This document shows, in pieces, positions 32,606 to 40,460 of a stretch of DNA of 40,460 nt. Under the pieces are notes generated by a model. It was given only the letters and a program-made list of their open reading frames with translations, was not told the origin of the DNA and did no database searches. Source of the stretch: an uncultured Rickettsiales bacterium (GTDB taxonomy: Bacteria > Pseudomonadota > Alphaproteobacteria > Rickettsiales > UBA1997). The stretch covers positions 1 to 40,460 of the forward strand of contig CALXSC010000028.1 in the NCBI GenBank assembly GCA_944391025.1. Reading direction: 5' to 3'. Made by a program: the position numbers and the translations under genes. Every line of letters begins with the position of its first letter. Position 1 is the stretch's first letter.

Positions 32606-33439
32606 TTATTTAACAACTTCATTCTTTATTAATTTTTTCTTCTCGGTTTTGATACGCCTTTCAAGCTGTTTTACGTTTTCCTCTCTTGGGAGTTTTTCGG
32701 GGTATATTTTACTATCCACTAGGGCTTGTCTGACATTCTTATTGTTTTTTATGTGTTCGGCCACTATGTCATTTTCGGTTTTTAGTGATTTATCAAGTCT
32801 TAAATTGTGATTTGTCATTTCATTCGCCAAATCCTTTGCCTTAAGGGTTACTGTTGGCAGATAGTCTGCAAGTGGTTCGCTCTGTTTTACCTGGAGCTTA
32901 TTTTTCATTTCCTTTGTATTGTAGCCACCAAATAACACTTCATCGCCTTTGCTCCTTATTGTGCCAAATCCTTTATTGTCTATATTTTTTTCATAGACTA
33001 GACCGCTTAATATTTTTTCGCTTTCTGATAGTTTTTCACGTGCTGCTATTCTTTCATATTCAAGGAATTTTTTGTGGATTAATTCCATATTTCTAGCCTG
33101 CATTGCAAAATAGGTCTGGGCGAATGCTATGCCATCTTTTTTTGGGTCGCCATTCTGAGCTATTAGATAGCAGGCATATCTTGATAATTTATAGTCTGCA
33201 ACTTTTCTATTTGAAAGGGAAATTACCCTTTTTATTTCTACAAAGTGGTCTTCCGGATAGTTGTTTGAGGCTTCGCAGGCTAGCTTTGCTTTTTTGATTG
33301 TAAGTTCAAAACTTTTCCAATTCGCATATCCAAGCAATATTTGAAGGTCTCGGGCATACCAAAATTCTTCGCCATTTTCATCCCTCTGTGAGAAATCATC
33401 AAAATTATTTACAAGTTTGGCTATAATTTCTTTTTTCAT
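32606..33439 (-). CDS. dinD: DinD-like DNA-damage-inducible protein
   Basis: In E. coli DinD limits RecA filaments and is SOS-induced. The 277-residue protein begins with a BRO-N-like domain (EFWYARDLQILLGYANWKSFELTIKKAK, then DYKLSRYACYLIAQNGDPKKD), the DinD hallmark. It continues with IGTIRSKGD-type text (GFGTIRSKGDEVLFGG) and a helical, lysine-rich C-terminus. ATG 33439 is chosen because AGG sits 5 nt upstream; the longer frame begins at a non-ATG codon. I found no clear LexA box in the short leader. Possibly acquired with mobile DNA. Confidence 0.85.
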   Translation of the reverse strand: MKKEIIAKLVNNFDDFSQRDENGEEFWYARDLQILLGYANWKSFELTIKKAKLACEASNNYPEDHFVEIKRVISLSNRKVADYKLSRYACYLIAQNGDPKKDGIAFAQTYFAMQARNMELIHKKFLEYERIAAREKLSESEKILSGLVYEKNIDNKGFGTIRSKGDEVLFGGYNTKEMKNKLQVKQSEPLADYLPTVTLKAKDLANEMTNHNLRLDKSLKTENDIVAEHIKNNKNVRQALVDSKIYPEKLPREENVKQLERRIKTEKKKLIKNEVVK

Positions 33440-33576
33440 AGGCACCTCATACAACTTTAATTTGTATATTTTTTAAATACATTTACTGTTTATATATAGA
33501 ATATATTATCGTATAAATCAATAAATATTTATATTTTTGTGCGGACAAACTATATTTTGGCTATTAGATAACCAGC

Positions 33577-33916
33577 GTGGCGGCCGCAGGACTTTTTTCT
33601 ACCAAGGAGAGAGGCTACAGGACTTTTTCCATGAGATGGTTGATGCTGCGTTGGTTGGTGGTAGTAGAAAGATTGGGCGGTGGATTTGGTTGACGATGGT
33701 GAAGAAAAAAGTCGTAAGGCCTTCACCTTGCAGGGATTTTTATTGTTTTTTGAAGTTCGCCGAAAACGACAGTCTTGAATATATAAGCCTAGCGGTAGGT
33801 GTGGCGGTCAACTTCTTACTTCCGTCGTTGCGGCACTTCGTGGGACGACAGGCTCGTGATATTATGCCAACCCACTTAGTGCTTCAAAAAACAATAAAAA
33901 TCCACTGTAGCCACCC
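33577..33916. repeat. Composite palindromic element, copy 4 (loop inverted, insertion)
   Basis: Left boundary GTGGCGGCCGCAG (33577-33589) and GGACTTTTTTC match copy 2. Inner arms 33733-33755 and 33882-33903 are complementary. Between them the loop reads in the opposite direction to copies 2 and 3. It is then followed by about 70 extra bases containing a piece (33823-33853) of the repeat family clustered at 2978-3610. The right boundary has decayed to CTGTAGCCACCC. A 135-codon frame across it is an artefact. Confidence 0.82.
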
Positions 33917-33981
33917 AGCCCGTATCACAATCACCATAGGTTAATTAAATATATAATTAACCTTATTATTGATTTTTTTAA

Positions 33982-35028
33982 CTATTCAAAAAATTTAAAT
34001 GAGTAATGCCTTAAAAATCTCAGGTCGCCCTCGTATAGATATCTCATGTCTGTAATACCGTATTTTAGCATTGCTAATCTTTCTATGCCTGCACCCAGTG
34101 CAAATCCCTGATAGTGGTTAGGGTCAAGATTTACATTCTTGATTACATTTGGATGAACCATGCCAGCGCCTAGAATCTCACACCAGTCGTTTCCTTCGCC
34201 AAATTTTATTATTTTTCCACCCTCTTTAGTGCATTTTATATCAATTTCAATACTTGGCGTTGTAAATGGAAAATAGCTCGGTCTAAATCTTAATGGCACT
34301 ACCTCTATTTCAAAGAATTTTTTGCAAAATTCTATAATCGTAGATTTTAGATTTGCCATTGTTATTCCTACATCAACATATAGGGCTTCAATCTGGTTGA
34401 ACATTGGCAGATGGGTTGCGTCGTAATCCCTTCGGTAAACCTTTCCCATGCAGATAAATTTATATGGCGGTTCTCCGCTTTCCATGCCTCTGATTTGAAC
34501 GCTTGATGTCTGGGTTCTTAGTACGTATTTTTTTCCTTCATTATCCGGCATGTAGAAAGTGTCCTGCATCTGCCTTGCTGGATGGTTAGGCGGAGTATTG
34601 AGGGCCTCAAAATTATGCCAATCGTCTTCAATTTCTGGACCTTCAGCTATTGAAAAACCCATTGATTGAAATATTTCCTTCAGTTCTCTCTTAACCTTTG
34701 TCATTGGGTGAATTAATCCTTCTTTTGTCTCTCTAGCTGGAATTGTTACGTCTAGGTATTCATTTTTCAAGGCTTGTTTAATTTTTTGGCTTTCAAAATC
34801 TTTTTCTAGGAGCGCTATCTTTTCTTCCGCGCTATTTTTTAGCCTATTTACTTCTGAACCAAATGTTTTCTTTTCTTCAATTGGCAGGTCCTTTAGATTT
34901 TGCATAAGTGCAGTTATAGAACCATTTTTGCTCAAAAATTCATTTCTAACGTCCTTTAATTCTTGGGCGTTCTTTACCTTTGCAATTTTTTCTTCAAAAT
35001 TTGATCTAATTTTATTTAACTTTTCCAT
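33982..35028 (-). CDS. pheS: Phenylalanyl-tRNA synthetase alpha subunit
   Basis: Catalytic subunit that charges tRNA-Phe. The 348-residue protein has an N-terminal coiled coil (residues 1-90), HPMTKV, HPARQMQDTFY, FRPSYFPFTTPSIEID (motif 2 region), ILGAGMVHPNV and GFALGAGIERLAMLKYGITDMR (motif 3). pheT, normally immediately downstream, is absent; a palindromic element and dinD follow instead. Confidence 0.97.
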   Translation of the reverse strand: MEKLNKIRSNFEEKIAKVKNAQELKDVRNEFLSKNGSITALMQNLKDLPIEEKKTFGSEVNRLKNSAEEKIALLEKDFESQKIKQALKNEYLDVTIPARETKEGLIHPMTKVKRELKEIFQSMGFSIAEGPEIEDDWHNFEALNTPPNHPARQMQDTFYMPDNEGKKYVLRTQTSSVQIRGMESGEPPYKFICMGKVYRRDYDATHLPMFNQIEALYVDVGITMANLKSTIIEFCKKFFEIEVVPLRFRPSYFPFTTPSIEIDIKCTKEGGKIIKFGEGNDWCEILGAGMVHPNVIKNVNLDPNHYQGFALGAGIERLAMLKYGITDMRYLYEGDLRFLRHYSFKFFE

Positions 35029-35134
35029 ATTAATCTATAATTTGCCTTGATATATAGAAATATTAATACACTTATTTTTTTGAATTGTCAATTATTTTGT
35101 GGTCTGTAAATAAAATGCTATTTTCATTAATATC

Positions 35135-35162
35135 TTGACTTTTATAAAGGTTTTTATATAAT
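35135..35162 (+). promoter_or_regulatory. Promoter of the 35193 gene
   Basis: TTGACT (35135-35140) and TATAAT (35157-35162), 16-bp spacer, about 30 nt before ATG. Confidence 0.65.
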
Positions 35163-35192
35163 ACAAAGTAGGAAAAACTATATGCAGTTAAT

Positions 35193-36527
35193 ATGGATCC
35201 AATACAAACAACCACTACAAGAAAACCTCAAGATTCAGATACTTCTGGCAGCAGTTCTCAAAGGACAATTAATGATAATAGACAATCAGGAGTGCTAACA
35301 GACGAGCAACAGGAACAGATTAATCCCGTACGGCAACCTATTGGAGGATATGGACAAGGCACTACTATTCAAACTAATGGTACTCATGCTACTGTTGATT
35401 CATTTAAAACTGTTTCTGATTCACAAATCCAATCACAACCTCAAAATCCGATTGGAACAGGAAATCCGTCTCATATTACTACCTTTAAAACTGTTGCCAA
35501 AGATCAGCAGCCAAGCATTTCATTGGATACTGCACATCCTGATGCTCAACAGCAACAGCAACAACAATCAGTAAATCCTAAAAATACTGTTCTCACTGGT
35601 ACTACAATAGAAGAAATAGAAAAGCCGGATAAACAGCAGGAACCAGATAATAGTCCTGCTCCACAGCCACAGGATCCCAATAAAGGTCATTATGAGACTA
35701 AACCTAGTGGTGTTATGATGTGGGGATTTGTTCTATGCTGTTGTGTACTAAGCGCTCCGCTAGGCGGCGGATTTGCTTTTGTTTTAACTCCTGCGCAATT
35801 TGCTAGCTTTGGCTTAGTTGTTTTTTGGAAAGAAGGTAAAAGAAAGGTATGGAAATTAGACAAAAAGAGCCTGCCAGGAGATAGTCTTGTTACTACTCAA
35901 GAGGATTTGGAGAAAATGATAACCAATGCAGAAAATGGCACGCCGGATAATATTCTTACACAAGTTCCTGATGGACAGGTTGATGCGCTTTTGGCTGAGA
36001 TGGTTCAAGGTCTCCCTCAAGAGCAACAGCAACAGGCTATGGAAGACCTATCTGCATTTGCTGCCGCTATGCAAGCTATAGCTATTTCTGAAGGAATGTC
36101 TCTTGAGGAAGCACAACAAATGACTTCTTTTATAGCGTCACCAGAAAGAAATAATGCTATGCTTGAATCGCTTCATAATTCTGGTATTAAAGAGGCTATG
36201 GAGAGTTTTATTTCTGCTGCAGATGACCAGGTAAAACATAGTGCTGCTGAACAACTTGTGAAAAGTTTAACAAAAGTAACGCAGGAAATTGCGCCAGCAA
36301 CTGAAGATTTTCCTCATAAGGAATTATTAGCACAATTAATGGGAAATGATCCTAATTTAACTAAAAAATTAATTGAAGATCTTGCTGCAAGACAGGATGT
36401 AGTTAGAAAAAATGCAAGCCCACTTCTCAAGTTGGGAACTCCTGATCAAGTACCGCCTAAATCACATGTATCTGCACATAATGGGCAGAGAAGCTCTAGT
36501 ACGCCTACACCAGGCCTGCCAGGATAG
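35193..36527 (+). CDS. Q/S/T-rich protein with one membrane segment, unknown function
   Basis: A 444-residue protein. Residues 1-170 are low-complexity Q/S/T/P/D sequence, including a polyglutamine run near 120. Residues 175-210 hold a hydrophobic segment with a CCC triplet (MMWGFVLCCCVLSAPLGGGFAFV), probably one or two membrane passes. The C-terminal 220 residues are helical, with repeated EQQQQAMEDLS / EEAQQMTSF / ATEDFPHKELLAQLMGN patterns, perhaps alpha-solenoid repeats. There is no classical signal peptide. The layout (disordered N-terminus, internal hydrophobic hairpin, helical C-terminus) resembles host-membrane-inserted proteins of intracellular bacteria, but this is inference. Confidence 0.72.
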   Translation: MDPIQTTTTRKPQDSDTSGSSSQRTINDNRQSGVLTDEQQEQINPVRQPIGGYGQGTTIQTNGTHATVDSFKTVSDSQIQSQPQNPIGTGNPSHITTFKTVAKDQQPSISLDTAHPDAQQQQQQQSVNPKNTVLTGTTIEEIEKPDKQQEPDNSPAPQPQDPNKGHYETKPSGVMMWGFVLCCCVLSAPLGGGFAFVLTPAQFASFGLVVFWKEGKRKVWKLDKKSLPGDSLVTTQEDLEKMITNAENGTPDNILTQVPDGQVDALLAEMVQGLPQEQQQQAMEDLSAFAAAMQAIAISEGMSLEEAQQMTSFIASPERNNAMLESLHNSGIKEAMESFISAADDQVKHSAAEQLVKSLTKVTQEIAPATEDFPHKELLAQLMGNDPNLTKKLIEDLAARQDVVRKNASPLLKLGTPDQVPPKSHVSAHNGQRSSSTPTPGLPG

Positions 36528-36545
36528 TAAACGGCGGATATGAAA

Positions 36546-36575
36546 AAGCGGATTTAAAATCTGCTTTATTTTTTA
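36546..36575 (+). terminator. Intrinsic terminator after the 35193 gene
   Basis: AAGCGGATTT (36546-36555) pairs with AAATCTGCTT (36557-36566, one G-U), followed by a T-rich tract. Confidence 0.75.
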
Positions 36576-36904
36576 TAATCAATTGGATATTAATGATTGC
36601 TTATACAAAACTATTATATATTTGAAATTTTAATGCTGTGTTTGATAGTATTAAACCTTCATGATTTTGCCATTCATATGATGTTTTGTTGAAAAATATA
36701 AAAATTTTGCTATTTTAAGCATATTGTCTATTATTTGTAATTTTTCACAGGGTTTTGGAAGGGAATCCGACAACATTTTTAAATCTGGACCTGAGATTAT
36801 AAGATTTGGCATAGATATAAAATATAAAGCCAGTGATATTATTCTAAATATAAGCGGCGGAAAATTGTTGCATATTTAAATAAATAATAGTGTCTGTGTC
36901 ATCA

Positions 36905-37022
36905 GCGGAATGGCCACAGAACTTTTTTATGTCAAGAGGGGAGGCTGCGAGGTTTGTTGTTGACGATGCTCTAGCTAGTGAATTTGATTGGTAATGGCTA
37001 AGAAAAAGATCCTGCAGCTGCC
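36905..37022. repeat. Decayed left half of a composite palindromic element
   Basis: AGAACTTTTTTATGTCAAG, then GGGGAGGCTGCGAG, a G/T-rich stretch and AAGAAAAAGATCCTGCAG, follow the order of the left half of copy 2 with many substitutions. The second hairpin and right boundary are gone. The rest of 36580-37085 shows no supportable gene. Confidence 0.55.
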
Positions 37023-37089
37023 ATTTGCTTCACAAAAGAACATTTGGTTATTTGGGCGGAAAATACTAAAGACAATAATCATTTTTTTC

Positions 37090-37118
37090 TTGCAATATTA
37101 ATTATGTAATTCTATAAT
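37090..37118 (+). promoter_or_regulatory. ffs promoter
   Basis: TTGCAA (37090-37095) and TATAAT (37113-37118), 17-bp spacer; the predicted start coincides with the first base of the SRP RNA stem. Confidence 0.8.
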
Positions 37119-37125
37119 ATATATA

Positions 37126-37211
37126 GAGGTAGGTAGGTAGATTATTTAATAATCCGGACAGATCTGAAAAGAAGCATCCGTACCTAAACTAATCTAGGTT
37201 ATCTACCTCGC
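37126..37211 (+). ncRNA. ffs: Signal recognition particle RNA (4.5S type)
   Basis: Binds Ffh to target membrane proteins. The 86-nt RNA folds as one long hairpin: GAGGTAG (37126-37132) pairs with CTACCTC (37203-37209). The tip is the conserved SRP domain: CGGA-CAGA-TCT-GAAA-AGA-AGCA-TCCG, i.e. a GNRA tetraloop on a three-pair stem, then the asymmetric Ffh-binding loop with AGCA. The bulk of the 5' side is G/A-rich and the 3' side C/T-rich as expected. A T tract follows immediately. Confidence 0.9.
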
Positions 37212-37232
37212 TTTTTCTAAAAACTAAATAAT

Positions 37233-37257
37233 ATTCAACGGCCGTTGAATTTTTTTT
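37233..37257 (+). terminator. Intrinsic terminator downstream of ffs
   Basis: The perfect palindrome ATTCAACGGCCGTTGAAT (37233-37250) is followed by eight T. The remaining 37258-37486 shows nothing beyond a possible TTGATT/TATCCT promoter for the cyclophilin gene. Confidence 0.8.
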
Positions 37258-37486
37258 AAATTTGTACATATGTCATTATAAGTTTTTCACTATCCATATT
37301 GAATTCATAATTAACCATTTATAAAATAACTGCTGTTATATAGAAAAACTAGTACACCATTGCGTGATACTAAATAATTAATACAACTTTGATTATACAG
37401 TTATACCTAATATTTTTAAATAAAACTTGATTTTTTATTTGTGCTGCATATCCTTTTAATTAATTGAGTAATAACCATATTTAACA

Positions 37487-38632
37487 ATGCTTAGAAAATA
37501 TTTTTCACTTTTTACTATTGTCTTCACTATTTTTTCATTAAATTCATATGCTGCAGAATTACAGATAACTGAAGCGCAGGCTAGTAATACGCAGACTACT
37601 GAAAAAAAGGAAATTGATCCAAAAAATACGCTATATATAGAATTAAAAGATGGTATTGTTATAGCCGAATTGTTTCCAAAGGTAGCGCCTATGCATGTTC
37701 AAAGGATTAGGACGCTTACTAGTGAAGGATTCTATGATAATTTAAAATTCCATAGAGTTATTAATGGATTTATGGCTCAAACTGGCGACCCTACTGGCAC
37801 TGGTAGAGGCGGCAGCAGACTTGGAAAGCTGTATGCCGAATTTAACAATGAGCATCATACGAGGGGTACTTTATCTATGGCAAGAGCTTCTGATCCAAAT
37901 AGTGCAAACAGCCAATTTTTTATAGTTACCGGCGACTTCTTCCCGCAATTAGATAATCAATATACTGTTTTTGGCAGGGTTATAGAGGGTATGGAATATG
38001 TTGATAAAATTAAGGCCGGTGATACTGCTAATAATGGTATTGTTGAAAATCCTGATCTTATGATAAAGGTTGTAACTGGCGATATGCTAAATAATAAACC
38101 GATTGAAACTGTAAAGGAAGAAATTAAGGTTATTAATGATATGCAGGCTGAAAAGTTAAAAGAAGACCCTACATATCAGAAAAAGTCAGTTCTTGAATTG
38201 CTTTTAAAAACTAATGATATTGATATAAATGAGGTTGAAGAGCAACCAGCTCCAGCAGTTGAACAGAACAATGGTAGGGTCGCTCCAGCAGAAGCTGAAA
38301 ACACAAATAATACACCTAACGCAAATACTGCGCCTGCTCCAGCTCCTGCGAACAATCAGGCTCCTGTAGTTCCTGCCCAACCAAATACCACCACAACTCA
38401 ACCGGTTAATGCTCCAGCACAGCCAGCTCCTGTGCCTGCAACAACAAATCAGCCGGTTCAGAATAATAATGCTCAGCAGCAAAATCAAGCAAAGCCTGAT
38501 ACTAGAACTACCAAGGAGATTGAAGATGATGCAAAAAAGCAGATAAACGAACAAATGAAGAAAGAAGCTACTGATTTGGGATTGGATTTTGATGAGAACG
38601 CTATTCCAACTCCATATGAACCACAGAATTAG
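37487..38632 (+). CDS. Exported cyclophilin-type peptidyl-prolyl isomerase with disordered tail
   Basis: Catalyses proline isomerisation in the periplasm. A signal peptide (MLRKYFSLFTIVFTIFSLNSYA) precedes a full cyclophilin domain at residues 45-205. It shows FHRVINGFMAQTGDPTGTGRGG (catalytic Arg and Gln), an SMARASDPNSANSQFFI segment and YTVFGRVIEGM. The C-terminal 140 residues begin with a short helix and continue as a P/A/N/Q-rich low-complexity tail ending in a charged helix; such a tail is unusual for cyclophilins and may be a spacer. It is 36 bp upstream of tyrS. Confidence 0.93.
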   Translation: MLRKYFSLFTIVFTIFSLNSYAAELQITEAQASNTQTTEKKEIDPKNTLYIELKDGIVIAELFPKVAPMHVQRIRTLTSEGFYDNLKFHRVINGFMAQTGDPTGTGRGGSRLGKLYAEFNNEHHTRGTLSMARASDPNSANSQFFIVTGDFFPQLDNQYTVFGRVIEGMEYVDKIKAGDTANNGIVENPDLMIKVVTGDMLNNKPIETVKEEIKVINDMQAEKLKEDPTYQKKSVLELLLKTNDIDINEVEEQPAPAVEQNNGRVAPAEAENTNNTPNANTAPAPAPANNQAPVVPAQPNTTTTQPVNAPAQPAPVPATTNQPVQNNNAQQQNQAKPDTRTTKEIEDDAKKQINEQMKKEATDLGLDFDENAIPTPYEPQN

Positions 38633-38668
38633 TTTTGTTATAATAGGTGTTAATTAGTTTTAAATTTT

Positions 38669-39931
38669 ATGAGCAATTTTAAATCAAAATTTTTGCAAGA
38701 GTGTGAAGCAAGGGGTTTTTTAAACCAGTGTACAAATATTGAAGAATTGGATAAACAGCTGTCTGAAGGAAAACCAATTGTTGCCTATTGGGGAACAGAC
38801 CCTACTGGTGCCGCACTTCATGTTGGACATCTTTTTTCTTTAATGATGATTAGATTATTTCAAAGATGCGGAAATAAGCCAATAATTTTATTAGGTGGTG
38901 CAACTGGACAGATCGGTGACCCTAGCGGCAAGGATAAATCAAGGCCAATGATGAGTTTAGAAACTCTTGAAGCAAACAAAAGAGGTATTCAAAAGTCAAT
39001 TGAAAAGTTTATAAAGTTTGGCGATGGCCCTACTGATGCAATTCTTGTTGATAACTACGATTGGTGGAAGGATAAAAATTATTTAGAAATGCTGAGGGAA
39101 ATAGCCCCACATATTTCCGTTAATAGAATGCTTACCTTTGAATCAGTAAAACAAAGGTTGGCTAAAGAAGACCATATGAGTTTTCTTGAGTTTAATTATA
39201 TGATTTTACAAAGCTATGACTTTTATCATTTATATAAGACCTATGGCTGCAGTTTGCAATTATGTGGTGCCGACCAATGGGGCAATGTCGTAGCTGGTGT
39301 TGAACTGGTTAGAAAATTACAATTTATTAACAATGAGGTTGAAAAAGGAAAACGAACGGAAGTTCTTGGATTTTCAACTCCTCTATTGCTTGATAGCAAT
39401 GGCAAAAAAATTGGAAAATCTGAAGGAAATGCTGTATGGGTTGACGGCGACCTATTGAGTCCATATGATTATTTTCAATATTTTAGAAACGTTAATGATG
39501 GAGATGTTGCAAGATTTTTAAAAGTATATACTGATTTGCCTTTGGATGAAATTGAGAAAATATCTAATGATATGGCTAACGATATAAATGGTTTGAAAAA
39601 AATATTAGCCTTTGAGGCAACTAAGCTTTGCCATGGAGAAGAAAATGCTAAGAAAGCAATGGAACAGGCTCAAAGTATTTTTGAAAATAATTCAATAGAC
39701 AATTTACCTAAACTTGAATATAAAGTTGCCAACGATGAAAAATCTATTTTTCAAATGATAAAAAATTTAGGATTAGCTTCTTCTGGTGGCGAGGCTAAAA
39801 AATTAATTAGAGGCGGTGGTGTTAAAATTAATGATGAAAAGGTTGAAGATGAAAATTTAGATATTTCTACTATGAAAGAATTTAAGCTATCGGTTGGAAA
39901 GAAAAAGCATTTTTTGGTGGCTATAAAATAG
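38669..39931 (+). CDS. tyrS: Tyrosyl-tRNA synthetase
   Basis: Class I enzyme charging tRNA-Tyr. The 420-residue protein has a HIGH-type motif in ALHVGHLFSL, GGATGQIGDPSGK, QSYDFYHL, CGADQWGNVVAG (tyrosine pocket), the KMSKS-type loop KIGKSEGNAVW and a C-terminal S4 RNA-binding domain (ASSGGEAKKLIRGGGVKIN). Length and motif order are normal for the TyrS type 1 family. Confidence 0.97.
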   Translation: MSNFKSKFLQECEARGFLNQCTNIEELDKQLSEGKPIVAYWGTDPTGAALHVGHLFSLMMIRLFQRCGNKPIILLGGATGQIGDPSGKDKSRPMMSLETLEANKRGIQKSIEKFIKFGDGPTDAILVDNYDWWKDKNYLEMLREIAPHISVNRMLTFESVKQRLAKEDHMSFLEFNYMILQSYDFYHLYKTYGCSLQLCGADQWGNVVAGVELVRKLQFINNEVEKGKRTEVLGFSTPLLLDSNGKKIGKSEGNAVWVDGDLLSPYDYFQYFRNVNDGDVARFLKVYTDLPLDEIEKISNDMANDINGLKKILAFEATKLCHGEENAKKAMEQAQSIFENNSIDNLPKLEYKVANDEKSIFQMIKNLGLASSGGEAKKLIRGGGVKINDEKVEDENLDISTMKEFKLSVGKKKHFLVAIK

Positions 39932-39977
39932 CAGTAAATAATTTATCTAATGGCAGTGCAGGGTAATGTGTTGAATA

Positions 39978-40340
39978 TTAACAATTCAACAACAATTCAT
40001 TAATCTTTAAAATTTTCTTGATTAATAAATCATCAAATTGCCAATTTTTGCTTAATATAGATTTCGCAATATTTTTATATATCTTGCCTTTTACTCTATA
40101 ATTTAAATATTTTCTATTAACCTTTCTGTTAGAAATTTTCTCATATTTTTTAATGGTTAATTCGCCTAATCCTGTAAAATTATTTTCAAATACAGCATTA
40201 AAATCTCTCAAATATAGCTGACAAAAATCAAGATTATAATTTTCAACAACAATATCGCCAAAATCTATAATTCCAGACAATTTGTTGTTCTTAACAATAA
40301 TGTTTCCATAATGCAAGTCGTCGTGGCAGATACGAGACTG
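39978..40340 (-). pseudogene. C-terminal part of an APH-type phosphotransferase
   Basis: The frame includes the kinase catalytic loop ICHDDLHYGNIIV (H-x-D-x-x-x-x-N) and the metal motif IIDFGD, followed by a normal C-terminal helical region. The N-lobe with its ATP-binding lysine is missing. Just before the catalytic loop the reading frame meets TGA (40343-40341) and the text upstream no longer resembles a kinase. An ATG-started ORF at 40316 would begin inside the catalytic loop. Likely a gene truncated by insertion of foreign sequence; the substrate (sugar, choline or aminoglycoside) cannot be told. Confidence 0.6.
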
Positions 40341-40460
40341 TCAAAAAATGATACCTACCACAAACTCCCTATTAGCCAACAACCAAATACTATCTTCAAG
40401 AGCTTTTTTGCTCTTTGGAAATCTTTGTGTGTCTCTGTTTAATTTGCTTAAATTACTTCT
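40341..40460 (-). CDS. C-terminal end of an unknown CDS, possibly a transposase
   Basis: The minus strand is open from the window edge to TGA at 40343-40341, giving about 39 residues ending SIWLLANREFVVGIIF. It abuts the broken phosphotransferase. A mobile-element gene would explain that truncation, but I do not recognise a transposase signature in so short a piece. Confidence 0.3.
   Translation of the reverse strand, partial: RSNLSKLNRDTQRFPKSKKALEDSIWLLANREFVVGIIF

Noticed and set aside
33537..33944. 135-codon plus-strand frame
   Set aside because: It runs through palindromic element copy 4, including both long arms; the sequence is explained by the repeat.
36676..36879. Start-less frame ending ...SGGKLLHI
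   Set aside because: About 65 codons without ATG, GTG or TTG at a sensible place and no recognisable family; possibly a gene relic but not supportable.
1..40460. CRISPR arrays and tRNA genes
   Set aside because: No regularly spaced short direct repeats with unique spacers and no cloverleaf with a TTCRA loop were found by eye; a tRNAscan run would settle the latter.

Overview
The window is 40 kb of an AT-rich bacterial chromosome, most likely an alphaproteobacterium. The main evidence is a circularly permuted, two-piece ssrA (acceptor piece with CCA upstream, coding piece downstream). Supporting evidence is an IalB-like exported protein and an Mla-type lipid transporter with an auxiliary lipoprotein. 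The cell makes peptidoglycan (rodA, alr, an S66 LD-carboxypeptidase, uppP). It decorates its surface with sugars (GT2, GT8 and a broken GT-D gene). Its rubrerythrin suggests low-oxygen life. Several predicted polar proteins without signal peptides would fit a host-associated bacterium, but that is inference.

Layout. 1-1071 is the start of rodA, divergent from a soluble unknown protein. 2496-2825 holds ssrA with its promoter and terminator. 2925-4271 is gene-poor: a cluster of seven roughly 85-102 bp palindromic repeats, a 56-codon reading frame and strong hairpins. 4272-8338 is the Mla locus, split by an unrelated gene. 8467-10900 holds a TrpR-like regulator and a coupled GNAT/M20 peptidase pair. 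10895-15884 is an era-headed leftward operon with three tandem paralogues (one dead) and a YgjP-type metallopeptidase. 16019-16973 holds a palindromic element and trmB. 17074-20616 is a structured RNA followed by a glycosylation locus. 20613-24362 has uppP, envelope proteins, a LOG-family protein and rubrerythrin. 24537-27788 is lysS followed directly by a STAS-GHKL ATPase, a DUF4325 protein and a PIN nuclease. 28061-32039 holds alr (duplicated C-terminal barrel), a soluble unknown and the S66 peptidase. 32158-35028 holds a second structured RNA, dinD, a palindromic element and pheS. 35193-40460 has another soluble unknown, ffs, a cyclophilin, tyrS and a truncated phosphotransferase.

Three things look new. 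First, two homologous non-coding RNAs (17074-17240 and 32158-32333) share pseudoknot-forming helices with compensatory changes, end in intrinsic terminators, and sit 22-24 nt before a small ORF. Second, a family of composite palindromic elements is bounded by GGGGCGGCCGCAG and its inverse; in one copy the inner loop is flipped relative to the others. Third, a kinase/STAS-like/PIN trio is fused to the lysS transcription unit and looks like a partner-switching module with a nuclease output.

All calls come from reading the sequence and from remembered family features. No database or folding program was run.
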